Of a DNA stretch of 58,122 nucleotides, positions 27,654 through 36,303 are shown in pieces. The translations under genes and the position numbers were made by a program. The notes beneath the pieces were generated by a model. The model was not told the origin of the DNA. It did no database searches and saw only the letters and a list, made by a program, of their open reading frames with translations. The first letter of the stretch is position 1; every line of letters starts with the position of its first letter. Origin of the DNA: JBCCZC01 sp039188505 (GTDB lineage: Bacteria > Pseudomonadota > Gammaproteobacteria > Xanthomonadales > SZUA-38); NCBI GenBank assembly GCA_039188505.1, contig JBCCZC010000001.1, positions 1 through 58,122 of the forward strand, in the 5' to 3' direction.

Positions 27654-28190
27654 ATGACGAGCCGCTGCTGCACGCTGTTCCTACTTTGCCTCGCGAGCAT
27701 CGGCGTCGCAGCCAAAGACCCGATGACGGGGCCCGTCATCGCCGACTATGGCCCGACCTTCGCCATGGATGTCGACGTTCCCGTCGACGCCGAACGCCGC
27801 TATCGCGTCGTCTTCGACGCCGCCAATCATCGCGGCGGAACCGATGCCGTGAATCGATCGCTCGTGACCGTTGCGCGCTATCTCAATATGCACGGCCGTG
27901 CTGGCGTGGCGGTCGACCGGCACGAGATCGCCGTCGTGTTTCATGGCGAGGCGCTGAAAAGCGCGCTCCACCAGGAGGCGTACCGCGAGCGCTACGCCAC
28001 CGACAATCCCAACCTGGAACTCATCGCGGCGCTGCAGGAGGCGGGGGTGTCCTTCTACGCGTGCGGCCAGTCGCTCGGTTTTCGGGGCTTCGACAAGGAG
28101 GAGCTGACGAACGGGGTCGCAGTGGCGCTGTCGGCGATGACGATGCTGGTGACGCTGCAGAACGACGGCTATGCGCTGATCCCCTGGTAG
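27654..28190 (+). CDS. Exported DsrE/DsrF-like family protein
   Basis: A 178-residue protein with a signal peptide ('TLFLLCLASIGVAAK'). The mature domain is a DsrE-like fold: 'RYRVVFDAA', 'NRSLVTVARYLNMHG', 'EIAVVFHGEALKSAL' and 'EAGVSFYACGQSLGFRGF', where the Cys of Y-A-C-G-Q occupies the position of the active Cys in DsrE/TusD relatives. Periplasmic members are common in Proteobacteria and their role in sulfur transfer is unproven. It ends with 'GYALIPW', a frequent terminus in this subgroup. Confidence 0.8.
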   Translation: MTSRCCTLFLLCLASIGVAAKDPMTGPVIADYGPTFAMDVDVPVDAERRYRVVFDAANHRGGTDAVNRSLVTVARYLNMHGRAGVAVDRHEIAVVFHGEALKSALHQEAYRERYATDNPNLELIAALQEAGVSFYACGQSLGFRGFDKEELTNGVAVALSAMTMLVTLQNDGYALIPW

Positions 28191-28280
28191 CCTTCCGGTG
28201 ATCGACGATTTGATCAGGCGCACCCGGGCGCGCGAACGCGCATGCTATCTACGGTGCAGGAACATCGAAAGGAGTGCGCC

Positions 28281-28765
28281 ATGCTGAAGGCCGTCGCCGC
28301 CGAACTGCTCGACAACACGATCTTTGCGACCGACCTCGACTTCGACGAGCGTGCCGCGCTGGCTCAAAACATGTTCGCCCGGGACGTGGCTGACGGTGAG
28401 ACCGTTGTCTCCGCGGGCGAGCGCACGCGCACCCTGTACGTGCTCCTCGAGGGCCGTATGAAGGTCTCCGTCGCCGTCCAGGGGGGCACCAGGAGGCCGT
28501 AGCCACGCTCCAGCCCGGCGAGGCCTTCGGCACAGGCGCGTTCGTCGAGGCCACACCGCGGCTGGCCGACGTGAGTTCGGAGGGACCGTCATCGGTGCTG
28601 ACGCTGGAGCCCGCCGCGCTCGAAGGCATGCTCGATTCCCATCCGCGCGTGGTCTACGACGTGATGCGCGCCCTGTTCCGCACTCGCCACCAGACGCTGC
28701 TCCGGCTCTACGAGGAGAACGAGCAGCTCACGAACTACATCCTGAAGGTTCACGGCCGCTACTGA
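28281..28765 (+). pseudogene. Cyclic nucleotide-binding (Crp-like) domain protein, frameshifted in a G tract
   Basis: The first part ('DETVVSAGERTRTLYVLLEGRMKVSV'-like: 'DGETVVSAGERTRTLYVLLEG') is the start of a cNMP-binding beta roll. The frame then stops at 28500-28502. The roll continues in the next frame as 'HQEAVATLQPGEAFGTGAF' and ends with a helix 'VMRALFRTRHQTLLRLYEEN'. The shift lies at the run of six G at 28481-28486; seven G would restore one 161-residue protein. There is no DNA-binding wing, so it would be a stand-alone sensor domain. The cause may be a real mutation, slippage or a read error. A GAAAGGAG ribosome site precedes the ATG at 28281. Confidence 0.75.
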
Positions 28766-28922
28766 GGGCGCGACGGCGGCGGGAACGCGCAGCGCCGGAC
28801 CGCTGCGGAACGAGGGGCTGAGGTCCCGGTCGGTGCGTCGTGGCAGCGCCTTCTCGAGCCAGAGGTCGGCAAACCCCGGCGCCGGCCGTGACGCGTGTCG
28901 AGCGCTACGCTAGGCTGCGGGG

Positions 28923-31900
28923 ATGTTTCGAGGGGTGCATCCGAGCGCGCGGGGCCGCCAGGCGGCGGCGCGCTGGTGCACGATGATCCTGTTCCTCGGC
29001 CTGCTTGCCATCCCGGCCGCGTCGACGGCCGACCTCCGGTTTCAGCGCATCGGCGTTGCCGAAGGCCTGTCGCAGGCCACGATCCTGTGCATCCACGAGG
29101 GCGTCGACGGCTTTCTCTGGTTCTGCACCCAAGAAGGACTGAACCGCTTCGACGGCCATCGCTTTCGGGTCTTTCGGCGTAGCGAAACCACGGGTCTGGG
29201 CGACAGCTACATCGACGATGTCGCTCCCGCCCGGGGCGGCGGGCTCTGGGTGGGCACGGGCTACCGTGGGCTCTATCACTTCGATCCCACGACAGAACGC
29301 TTCGAGCCGGTTCCCCTGTTCGATGGCCCGCAGACCTACCGGGTGCAGGACCTCCACGTGGCGCCGGACGGCGTCCTGTGGGTGGCGACGGAGTCCGTCG
29401 GCCTGTGGCGCTACGACCCCGAAGCGCGAGCTGCGCAGCAATTCCTCGCCGAGGCAGACGTGCTCACGCTGCTGGCCGACCCCACGGGCACGCTCTGGAT
29501 CGGCACCTTCGACCGCGGACTCTGGCGACTGCCACCGGCCGCCACGGAGCCGGTCCTCGTCGCACCCGAACCGACGACCGTCAATGCCCTACTGCTGGCT
29601 CCGGACGAGACGATCTGGGCGGGCAGCGCGACGGGGGTCGAGAGCTACGATCCGGCCACGGCGGCGCCCCTGCCGTTAACGACACCAATCGTCGAGGGGG
29701 TGAGCGATCTGTTTCTCGACAGCCGCACGCGCCTCTGGGTCGCGACGGATTCCGGCCTCTACCTGCGCGATGAACCCGGTGGGGAGTGGGCCTTTCATAC
29801 GCACCGTTCCGATGACCCCTACAGCCTGAGTGAATCGGCCGTGGGGCCGGTGATCGAGGACCGTCAGGGCAATATCTGGATCGGGTCGTGGCTCGCCGGC
29901 GCCAACCTGCTCCGCGCCCAGGCCGGGCCGTTGAGCCTGCTCGATCCCGAAGATACGGACGGGGCAGCGCCGAACGATGCCGCAACGGGCGTCGTGGAGG
30001 ATCTCGACGGCCGTATCTGGGGCGCCTTCTATCGGGGCGTCGGCCTCGCCTGGTGGGATGAGCAGGCGCGACGCTGGGTGCCCGTGCCCACCGGTGGTGG
30101 CGGCGCCGCCCGGGTACTCGCGCTGGACCCTCAGACCGGGCGTATCTTCAGCGCGACGAACGGCGGCGGCCTCGCCTACGTCGAACGTGGCGCGACGACC
30201 GCAACGGCGCTCCCGGAGCAGCCGCTGCTGGACCGGTCGCCGGAATCGCTGCATGTCCATGAGGGACGCATCTACGCCGCGATGGTCAACGAGGGGCTCG
30301 TCGTTCTCGACGCCGCTTCGGGCGCCCTGCTCGATACGATCGACCGCAGCGACGGGCTCCCGGGTGACTATGTGCAAACGACCCGTTTCATCGACGGCCA
30401 CCAGTGGATCGGCACGACCCAGGGGCTCGCCTGGCTGGATCCGGGCAGCGGTGAGATCCAGACCCTGACCGCCGATTCGTCCGGGCTCAGCCACAACGCG
30501 ATTACGGCGCTTCATCCGGGGGCCGACGGCACGCTCTGGGTTGGGACCCAGGGAGGCGGCCTCAACCGGCTGACACCGAGCGCCGGTGGCTGGGACATCG
30601 CCGTCATCGATACCTCGAGCGGCCTGGAGTCCGACTCGATCGGCGGCATCGAGGCGGACGGCGAGGGCAACCTCTGGGTGAGTACCTCTCTCGGCGTCAC
30701 GCGGCTGACGCCGGCCGGCGCGCTGCGCAGCTTCGGGCCCGGCGACGGGTTGCCCGTGGGGGGGTTCTTCATCGGCAGCCACGACCGCGGGCCCTCCGGG
30801 CACCTCTACTTCGGCGGCTCGGGCGTGCTGCGCGTCGATCCTCGGGCCTACCGGTTACCCCCCGAGCCACCCGAGGTCGTCGTCACGGATCTACGGATCC
30901 GCAACCAGCCCATCGAGGTGTCGCCCGACGGGCGCTTCGAGCGCACGATCGCCAGGGCCGACCGCGTCGAACTGCTGCCGGACGATGTCCTGGTCACCTT
31001 TGCCTTTGCCGCGCTCCGGCCGGATTTCGCGACCGACCTGCGGTACCGCTACCGGATTCCGTCCCTCGACCCGCAGTGGATCCTGACCGGCCCCCGCGGC
31101 AGCGAAGCGACCTTCTCGAACCTGCCCTACGGCGAGCGCCAGCTCGAAGTCGCGGCCAGCTTTGACGGCGTCCGCTGGGGGCCTGTTCATCGCCTCGAGC
31201 TGCTGGTGCGATCGCCCTGGTGGCGCCGGCCCGGAGCGCTGGCCTTCTTCGCCGCCCTGCTCGCGCTGAGTCTGGCTGTCCCGATCCGTTTGCAGCTCCA
31301 GAAGCGCCGGGAGCGACGGCGCCACCAGGCAGCGATCGCCCACAGCGAACAGCGACTGCGCAGCGCGCTCTGGGGTTCAGCGGACGAGCTCTGGTACTTC
31401 GACGCCGAACGGGACGTCACCCAGCTCACCTACTTCGATCCCGAGCGGCAGGCGTTCGTCGATCGCGAATCTGCAGGTCCGACCGACAGCGCGGGCGCGG
31501 TCCACCCGGACGACGTCGAAGGCGCCCTCCAGGCGCTACAGGACCACATCGAGGGGCGCACCGACACCGTCGAGACCGTTTTCCGGGGGCGCACCGCGAC
31601 CGGAGAGTGGCACTGGTACCAGGTGCGCGGCACCGCCGTCGAGCGCGGCCCCGACGGTCGCCCCGTGCTGGTCGCGGGAACCCGTCGGGACATCGACCGC
31701 CGCATGACGGCGATGCTGGCGCTCGAGGAACTCAACCTGAAGCTCGAGGAGAAGGTCGCGGCGCGCACGGTGGAGCTCGAGCGGGCGCGCGACGTACTCG
31801 TGCAGCAGGAGAAGATGGCGGCGCTCGGCGCCCTGGTCGCCGGCGTCGCGCACGAACTCAATACGCCGATCGGCAACGCGCTCACGCTGGGATCGCACCT

Positions 31901-32525
31901 CCGGGACCGGCTGGCCGCCGACGACAGCCCCACCCGCCTGGGACCGACCGTCCGCGACGGGCTGGACCTCATCATCCGCGACATGCAGCGCGCGGCCGGT
32001 CTGATCCAGAGCTTCAAGCGGATCGCCATCCGCCAGTCATCGCCGCGGATCCGTACATTCCCGCTGCTGGATTACCTGGAGACCCTGCTCGAATCGCTTC
32101 AACCGATCCACCACGGCCGCTGCCGATTGCAGATCGACTGTCCGGAGGAACTGCGGCTGCGCGCTGATCCGGCGGTGCTCGACCAGATCGTCCAGAACCT
32201 CGTTGCGAATTCCGTCACGCACGGCTTCGACCGGGTCGACGATCCGTGCATCAGGATCAACGTCCGAGCGGGCAAGAGCAGGCTGATCCTGGACTTCGAG
32301 GACAACGGACCCGGCATCGATCCCGAAATCCGCGAACGGATCTTCGAGCCCTTCGTCACCACCGCTCGGGCCGAGGGGGCGACAGGCCTTGGCATGCATA
32401 TCGTGTTCAACCTCGTCACGCAGGCCCTCGGCGGCTCGATCGAACTCCGGGAGCCCGACGGCGGCGGTGCGGGATTCCGGCTACGCCTGCCGCTGGCCCT
32501 GGTCGCCGCGCCAGCGGAGTCCTAG
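28923..32525 (+). CDS. Hybrid-type sensor histidine kinase with periplasmic propeller (Reg_prop/Y_Y_Y), PAS and kinase domains
   Basis: A 1200-residue membrane kinase. A signal or anchor helix at about 20-35 is followed by many Reg_prop blades ('GLSQATILCIHEGVDGFLWFC', 'GVLWVATESVGLWRYD', 'GTLWVGTQGGGLNRL') to about 640. A Y_Y_Y domain follows at about 700-745 ('YRYRIPSLDPQW'). Next come a membrane helix near 766-790, a PAS domain near 808-910, a coiled coil, and the H-box 'AGVAHELNTPIGN' with His977. The ATPase has an N-box 'LVANSVTHGF', G1 'DNGPGIDPEI' and G2 'GATGLGMHIVFN'. There is no receiver domain or DNA-binding output, and no response regulator gene adjacent, so the partner is encoded elsewhere. 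The ligand is probably a periplasmic carbohydrate or polymer by family, but this is uncertain. Confidence 0.9.
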   Translation: MFRGVHPSARGRQAAARWCTMILFLGLLAIPAASTADLRFQRIGVAEGLSQATILCIHEGVDGFLWFCTQEGLNRFDGHRFRVFRRSETTGLGDSYIDDVAPARGGGLWVGTGYRGLYHFDPTTERFEPVPLFDGPQTYRVQDLHVAPDGVLWVATESVGLWRYDPEARAAQQFLAEADVLTLLADPTGTLWIGTFDRGLWRLPPAATEPVLVAPEPTTVNALLLAPDETIWAGSATGVESYDPATAAPLPLTTPIVEGVSDLFLDSRTRLWVATDSGLYLRDEPGGEWAFHTHRSDDPYSLSESAVGPVIEDRQGNIWIGSWLAGANLLRAQAGPLSLLDPEDTDGAAPNDAATGVVEDLDGRIWGAFYRGVGLAWWDEQARRWVPVPTGGGGAARVLALDPQTGRIFSATNGGGLAYVERGATTATALPEQPLLDRSPESLHVHEGRIYAAMVNEGLVVLDAASGALLDTIDRSDGLPGDYVQTTRFIDGHQWIGTTQGLAWLDPGSGEIQTLTADSSGLSHNAITALHPGADGTLWVGTQGGGLNRLTPSAGGWDIAVIDTSSGLESDSIGGIEADGEGNLWVSTSLGVTRLTPAGALRSFGPGDGLPVGGFFIGSHDRGPSGHLYFGGSGVLRVDPRAYRLPPEPPEVVVTDLRIRNQPIEVSPDGRFERTIARADRVELLPDDVLVTFAFAALRPDFATDLRYRYRIPSLDPQWILTGPRGSEATFSNLPYGERQLEVAASFDGVRWGPVHRLELLVRSPWWRRPGALAFFAALLALSLAVPIRLQLQKRRERRRHQAAIAHSEQRLRSALWGSADELWYFDAERDVTQLTYFDPERQAFVDRESAGPTDSAGAVHPDDVEGALQALQDHIEGRTDTVETVFRGRTATGEWHWYQVRGTAVERGPDGRPVLVAGTRRDIDRRMTAMLALEELNLKLEEKVAARTVELERARDVLVQQEKMAALGALVAGVAHELNTPIGNALTLGSHLRDRLAADDSPTRLGPTVRDGLDLIIRDMQRAAGLIQSFKRIAIRQSSPRIRTFPLLDYLETLLESLQPIHHGRCRLQIDCPEELRLRADPAVLDQIVQNLVANSVTHGFDRVDDPCIRINVRAGKSRLILDFEDNGPGIDPEIRERIFEPFVTTARAEGATGLGMHIVFNLVTQALGGSIELREPDGGGAGFRLRLPLALVAAPAES

Positions 32526-32537
32526 ATCGGTCGACGG

Positions 32538-32576
32538 GGTCGGCGCGGCAGATGCCCACGCGATGCTGCGCCGACC
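32538..32576 (+). terminator. Weak hairpin after the sensor kinase gene
   Basis: GGTCGGCGC and GCGCCGACC form a perfect 9-bp stem around a 21-base loop just past the kinase stop. No T-run follows, so Rho-independent termination is doubtful. Confidence 0.3.
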
Positions 32577-32622
32577 GGATCGGAGCGGTAAGCTCTGCGG
32601 CTTCAACGGCAGGTAGGTACCC

Positions 32623-33768
32623 TTGAGCCAGCAGCAGGACAACGCGCCGAGCGGTTCGAAGCGCCTCGTTTTCGGGCTTCTCGGCCTGGGCTTCTCCCTT
32701 CTTCTCTTCGAGGTCCTGGCCTCGGTGGTGCTGCTCCACGTCTATCGTGGCGAAGCCGATGCGGCGGCACCGTTTGACGCCGAACCGACCCCGTTCGCGT
32801 CGATCAACCTGCCGGCATGGGTGCTGCGGGGACTGCGCGATCCGGCGCCGGCTGCGGACGCAACGGCGCCCGAGTTCCGCGCCGAGATCGAGCCAGACCC
32901 GATGGTCGTCGAGCACCCGGTACTCGGCTGGGCGCCGCAGCCGGGCCGGTATACGCACACCTTCTTCCGGCGAGAGGATCCCGCGGCACCATGGGAACAC
33001 CTCGTCACGGAGGTCACCATCGGGCCCGACGGCGCCCGGTCCTTCGGTCCGCACGACGACTCGGCGCCGAGAATCTATGTCTTCGGCGACAGTTTCGTCT
33101 TCGGCACGGGCGTCCATGACGACCAGACCTTCGCCTACCGCCTGCAGCAGGCGTTCCCGGACCACGTCGTGAAGCTCTTCGCCTTCGGGGGCTACGGCAT
33201 GGGCCACGCATGGCTCCGCTTCGGCATGCTCGAGGCCGACCTGCGGCCCGAGGACCGGATCGTCCTCGGCTATGCCGACTACTACGACGCGCGCAACGTC
33301 GCCGACCCGGCGCGGCTCCGGTCCGCCGCTCGCTTTCGGGCCACGCGCAACCCGGAGACCCAGGATATCCGCCGGACCACACCCCGGATCATCCTCGAGA
33401 ACGGCGCCCTCAGCGTTGACTACCTCGAGTTCAATTGCCGCTTCAACGCGGAGTACTGCGAGTCGCGCAGCCCTTCGCGCCGCTACAAGCGAGCGGTCTC
33501 CGCGGCGCTCATGAACGACGTCGCCGCCCGGTCCCCGGGGCCGGTCTGGGTCGTCCATTTCCAGGGTGACACAAGCAATCCGGTCCTGGGCATGCTCGAC
33601 GACGACATCACGGTGGTTTCGGCTCTGGACGGCGACTTCGACGGCTTCGTTCGCGACGACATCGAGGGCTTCGACGCACATCCCGGCCCCTACTGGCATC
33701 ACGCGATGGGCAGACGCATCGCCGGCGCGCTCCGGACTGCGGCTCCGGTCCCCCGAACGGAGCCCTAG
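32623..33768 (+). CDS. Membrane-anchored SGNH/GDSL hydrolase-like protein
   Basis: A 381-residue protein. One N-terminal membrane helix ('LVFGLLGLGFSLLLFEVLASVVLLHVY') precedes a periplasmic SGNH domain. The catalytic Ser157 lies in 'IYVFGDSFVFGTG', block II Gly in 'FGGYGMGH', and the C-terminal Asp/His block is 'FDAHPGPYWHHAMG'. SGNH enzymes act as esterases or O-acetyl transferases on lipids and glycans; the substrate is unknown. A TTG start is used. Its TAG stop overlaps the TAG stop of the convergent pagL-like gene in a shared CTAG. Confidence 0.75.
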   Translation: MSQQQDNAPSGSKRLVFGLLGLGFSLLLFEVLASVVLLHVYRGEADAAAPFDAEPTPFASINLPAWVLRGLRDPAPAADATAPEFRAEIEPDPMVVEHPVLGWAPQPGRYTHTFFRREDPAAPWEHLVTEVTIGPDGARSFGPHDDSAPRIYVFGDSFVFGTGVHDDQTFAYRLQQAFPDHVVKLFAFGGYGMGHAWLRFGMLEADLRPEDRIVLGYADYYDARNVADPARLRSAARFRATRNPETQDIRRTTPRIILENGALSVDYLEFNCRFNAEYCESRSPSRRYKRAVSAALMNDVAARSPGPVWVVHFQGDTSNPVLGMLDDDITVVSALDGDFDGFVRDDIEGFDAHPGPYWHHAMGRRIAGALRTAAPVPRTEP

Positions 33769-34298
33769 AACCGGTAGGCGAACTCCAAGCCGACCTGATC
33801 CGCGCCCGGGTTCGTGGAGTTCAGGCGGGCGTTCGAGATGTGCTGGATGCGGAGCGAAAGGCGGAAGGCATCGTCCTCTCCGAACGACGTTCCCGCGGAG
33901 ACAAAGCTCATGAACTGCACGACGCCGCCGAGATCCAGGCTGCCGAACTTGCCGGCCTCGAGCAGCGTCGGCAGGACGCCAAGATCGATGATCCAGCGTC
34001 CCAGCTTGTCGCCCTGGGCGCCGCTGAAGCGCCAGAGCGGACCACCGGACACGAAGACCCGCCCGACGCCTCCCTGGCGCAGGGTCCCGACGGCGATTTC
34101 CCAACGCATGCGCTTTTCCGGCTTGGGCGGCCAGCGGTAGAAGACCCCGTGCTGCAGCAGATTCGTACTGTCGATGTACTCGGTCAGCGACCGGACGCCC
34201 AGCTCGGCGCGGTCGTCGGCGAGGGCGGGAGCGGGGCCGGCAAGGCACAGGAAAAGCGTCCAGCTGAGCAGGGCTGGCCATCGTGAGCATGAGCGCAT
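33765..34298 (-). CDS. pagL: PagL-like lipid A 3-O-deacylase (acyloxyacyl hydrolase)
   Basis: A 177-residue outer-membrane beta-barrel with a signal peptide ('LFLCLAGPAPALADD'). The C-terminal signature 'LRIQHISNARLNSTNPG' provides catalytic His153 and Ser155, and Glu172 in 'VGLEFAYRF' completes the triad known from PagL. The final Phe is the usual Bam recognition residue. PagL removes the 3-O acyl chain of lipid A in the outer membrane. I chose the ATG at 34298 because it gives a normal signal peptide. It is convergent with the SGNH gene and both may modify the cell surface. Confidence 0.85.
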   Translation of the reverse strand: MRSCSRWPALLSWTLFLCLAGPAPALADDRAELGVRSLTEYIDSTNLLQHGVFYRWPPKPEKRMRWEIAVGTLRQGGVGRVFVSGGPLWRFSGAQGDKLGRWIIDLGVLPTLLEAGKFGSLDLGGVVQFMSFVSAGTSFGEDDAFRLSLRIQHISNARLNSTNPGADQVGLEFAYRF

Positions 34299-34375
34299 GG
34301 CGCGAAGGCTAGCGGGTGGCGGCCGGATTTGGAAGATGCGGGACCCAGCGCGCCACAGCCCGGTCGAAGGCCGCG

Positions 34376-35590
34376 CTAGGCGGACGGGGCGCCCGCGCCC
34401 AACCGGGCCAGGTACCAGTCGATGAAGCGCGCCTGGAAGGTCTCCATCGTCGACAGCGGGCCGGGCCGGTAGAAGCGTGAGCGGACCCCGTCCTGGTTCG
34501 CCTCGATGATGCGCTGGTCGGCCCGGGTCGTGACATCCCAGAGCCACGTGAGCGCCGCCAGGTCGTAGTCGCGCCCGGACTCGGCGTCTGCCCGGACCAG
34601 CCAGCTCACGTCGCAGACCGTCGTGCCGATGCTCTCCGGCAGGAATCGGTAGAGGACGGCGTGATCGCAATACACCAGACCGAACAGGCAGGGTCCGAGC
34701 TGGATATCAGTGGCCACGGCCACCGGCTCGCGGAACCCGCCGAGGAGCGGCGCGAGCAGATCGCCGCTCTTGCTACCGGTCAGGTAGCCCTCGCGCAGCG
34801 GATAGCGATCGTGCTGGCACTCGCCGCCGAAGGCGCCGGCGGAAAGCCAGGCACGGTCGAAGGTCTCGGCGCTCATGCCGGCCGCCACGATACCCGCGTT
34901 TGCCTCGGCCTCGCTGACCTTCCAGCGGTGCCGCGGATCGGCGAGCGCGTGGGCGGCGGCGTACTCCGGATGCGCCGGTGCGCAGTGGTAGCACTCGCAG
35001 TAGTTCTCGAGCGCCAGCTTCCAGTTGCCCGCAATCCGGTAGGCCTGGCGGTGCGCCACGCGCGTCTGCGCCAGACCGTAGGGGGCCAGCGGTGCGCTCA
35101 TCGCCTTGCGCAGCGGGTCGAACGGTGCCGGCTCGGTAGCGAGGTTGACAAACAGCATGCCCTCGAGCCGCTCCACGGCGACCGCCTGGAGCCCGTACGC
35201 CGACGGATCGAAATCCGGCCCCATCTCCCGCGCACCGACCAGGGCGCCATCGAGGCCGTAGGTCCAGCCATGGTAGGGGCAGACCAGCCGTCGCACGTGG
35301 CCCTTCTCGGTGGCGCAGATCCGGGAGCCGCGGTGGCGACAGACGTTCACCAGAGCGTGGAAGGTGTCCTCGGCGCTGTGGACCACGATCACCGATTCGC
35401 CCGCGACCGTGACGAGCAGATAGTCACCGACCGCCGGCAGCTCGCTCTCATGCCCCGCGTACAACCAGGCGTCGAGAAAGAAGCGCTCAAGCTCGCGTCG
35501 GTGGATGATCGGATCCGTATAGAACGGCTGCCCGAGCGCGTATCCCGGGCGATGCGCCGCGATCAGCTCCTCGAGGCGTTGCTGCTCCAA
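34376..35590 (-). CDS. Rieske non-heme iron oxygenase, alpha subunit
   Basis: A 404-residue ring-hydroxylating-type oxygenase. The Rieske [2Fe-2S] ligands are Cys84 and His86 ('CRHRGSRI') and Cys104 and His107 ('CPYHGWTY'). The catalytic iron site is in 'ENYCECYHCAPAHPEY' (Glu/Asp bridge plus two His) with a downstream Asp in 'IIEANQDGVRSRF'. The layout is that of the SRPBCC-type oxygenases that include glycine betaine and stachydrine demethylases and choline-type monooxygenases, rather than multi-subunit aromatic dioxygenases. No reductase or ferredoxin gene is adjacent. The substrate is unknown. Confidence 0.85.
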   Translation of the reverse strand: MEQQRLEELIAAHRPGYALGQPFYTDPIIHRRELERFFLDAWLYAGHESELPAVGDYLLVTVAGESVIVVHSAEDTFHALVNVCRHRGSRICATEKGHVRRLVCPYHGWTYGLDGALVGAREMGPDFDPSAYGLQAVAVERLEGMLFVNLATEPAPFDPLRKAMSAPLAPYGLAQTRVAHRQAYRIAGNWKLALENYCECYHCAPAHPEYAAAHALADPRHRWKVSEAEANAGIVAAGMSAETFDRAWLSAGAFGGECQHDRYPLREGYLTGSKSGDLLAPLLGGFREPVAVATDIQLGPCLFGLVYCDHAVLYRFLPESIGTTVCDVSWLVRADAESGRDYDLAALTWLWDVTTRADQRIIEANQDGVRSRFYRPGPLSTMETFQARFIDWYLARLGAGAPSA

Positions 35591-35777
35591 GCCCGAATCC
35601 TCTGCCCGGCTGACTCGACCTGCGAATCTTAGCCTAGCGGCGCACGCCGGCCCAGCGCGGACCGGAGGCGGGCGGTCCGCCGCCGACGCCCTTGAGCGCC
35701 CCGGTCATTTGGAATACCGTCTCGCTTGTGGAGGGACCCACGCCACTATCAATCGTAAGCCAACAGGGGGATACAAA

Positions 35778-36215
35778 ATGCGATACTTCGCGATGATGCT
35801 GTGCCTGCTTGCCAGTGCCGCAGTGGCGCAAGACCTCAACGAACCGACCGGAGCAGTCAGCAAAGACGTGACTCCGGGATCGATTCCCTCGAGCACCGGG
35901 CAGGTGCTCTGCAGTGCGGCCATGAACTCCGATGGAACCGTCGGCGGCGGACTGTCGGTGGATACGGGCAGGACCCAGAGGCTCGACGTGGGAATCTACG
36001 AAGTGATCTTTCGGGGGTTCTCCTGCCGCGATATCCGCGCTTCGAGGGGCTACTACCGGTGGCTGCAGGTCGATACGCTGACGACCAGCTTCGAAGATCC
36101 CGCGATCTGCACGACCGCTGATCGTGCTGACCGGATCAATGGCGTCTACGTCGCCTGCTTCGACCTGAACGGCAACCCGGTCGACACGTCGTTCTTCCTG
36201 TTCGTCGGGAAGTAG
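35778..36215 (+). CDS. Small secreted protein, function unknown
   Basis: A 145-residue protein with a signal peptide ('YFAMMLCLLASAAVAQ') and a mature domain of about 127 residues with four Cys that could pair as disulfides. Repeated beta-strand pattern ('RLDVGIYEVIFRGFSC', 'RINGVYVACFDLNGNPVDTSFFLFVG') suggests an immunoglobulin-like or beta-sandwich fold. No family recognised. AGGGGG lies 7 bases before the ATG. It is divergent from the Rieske oxygenase gene and followed by a strong hairpin. Confidence 0.65.
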   Translation: MRYFAMMLCLLASAAVAQDLNEPTGAVSKDVTPGSIPSSTGQVLCSAAMNSDGTVGGGLSVDTGRTQRLDVGIYEVIFRGFSCRDIRASRGYYRWLQVDTLTTSFEDPAICTTADRADRINGVYVACFDLNGNPVDTSFFLFVGK

Positions 36216-36224
36216 AGCGACGGC

Positions 36225-36254
36225 GCCCCGCGTGCCGCACCCGGCACGCGGGGC
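36225..36254. terminator. Bidirectional terminator-like hairpin
   Basis: A perfect 13-bp inverted repeat, GCCCCGCGTGCCG and CGGCACGCGGGGC with a 4-base loop, lies between the convergent secreted-protein gene and the TonB receptor pseudogene. There is no T-run on either side, yet the position and stem strength suit a shared terminator. Confidence 0.6.
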
Positions 36255-36303
36255 ACTTCGGCGCTGCCGTGACGGTCAGCGGGCGGGCTGCGAAGCGCAC
36301 GCC

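Noticed and set aside
35640..35700. G+C-rich inverted repeat GCGGACC / GGTCCGC between the Rieske oxygenase and the small secreted protein genes
   Set aside because: Short stem with a long loop in very G+C-rich sequence; it lies between divergent genes where no terminator is expected.
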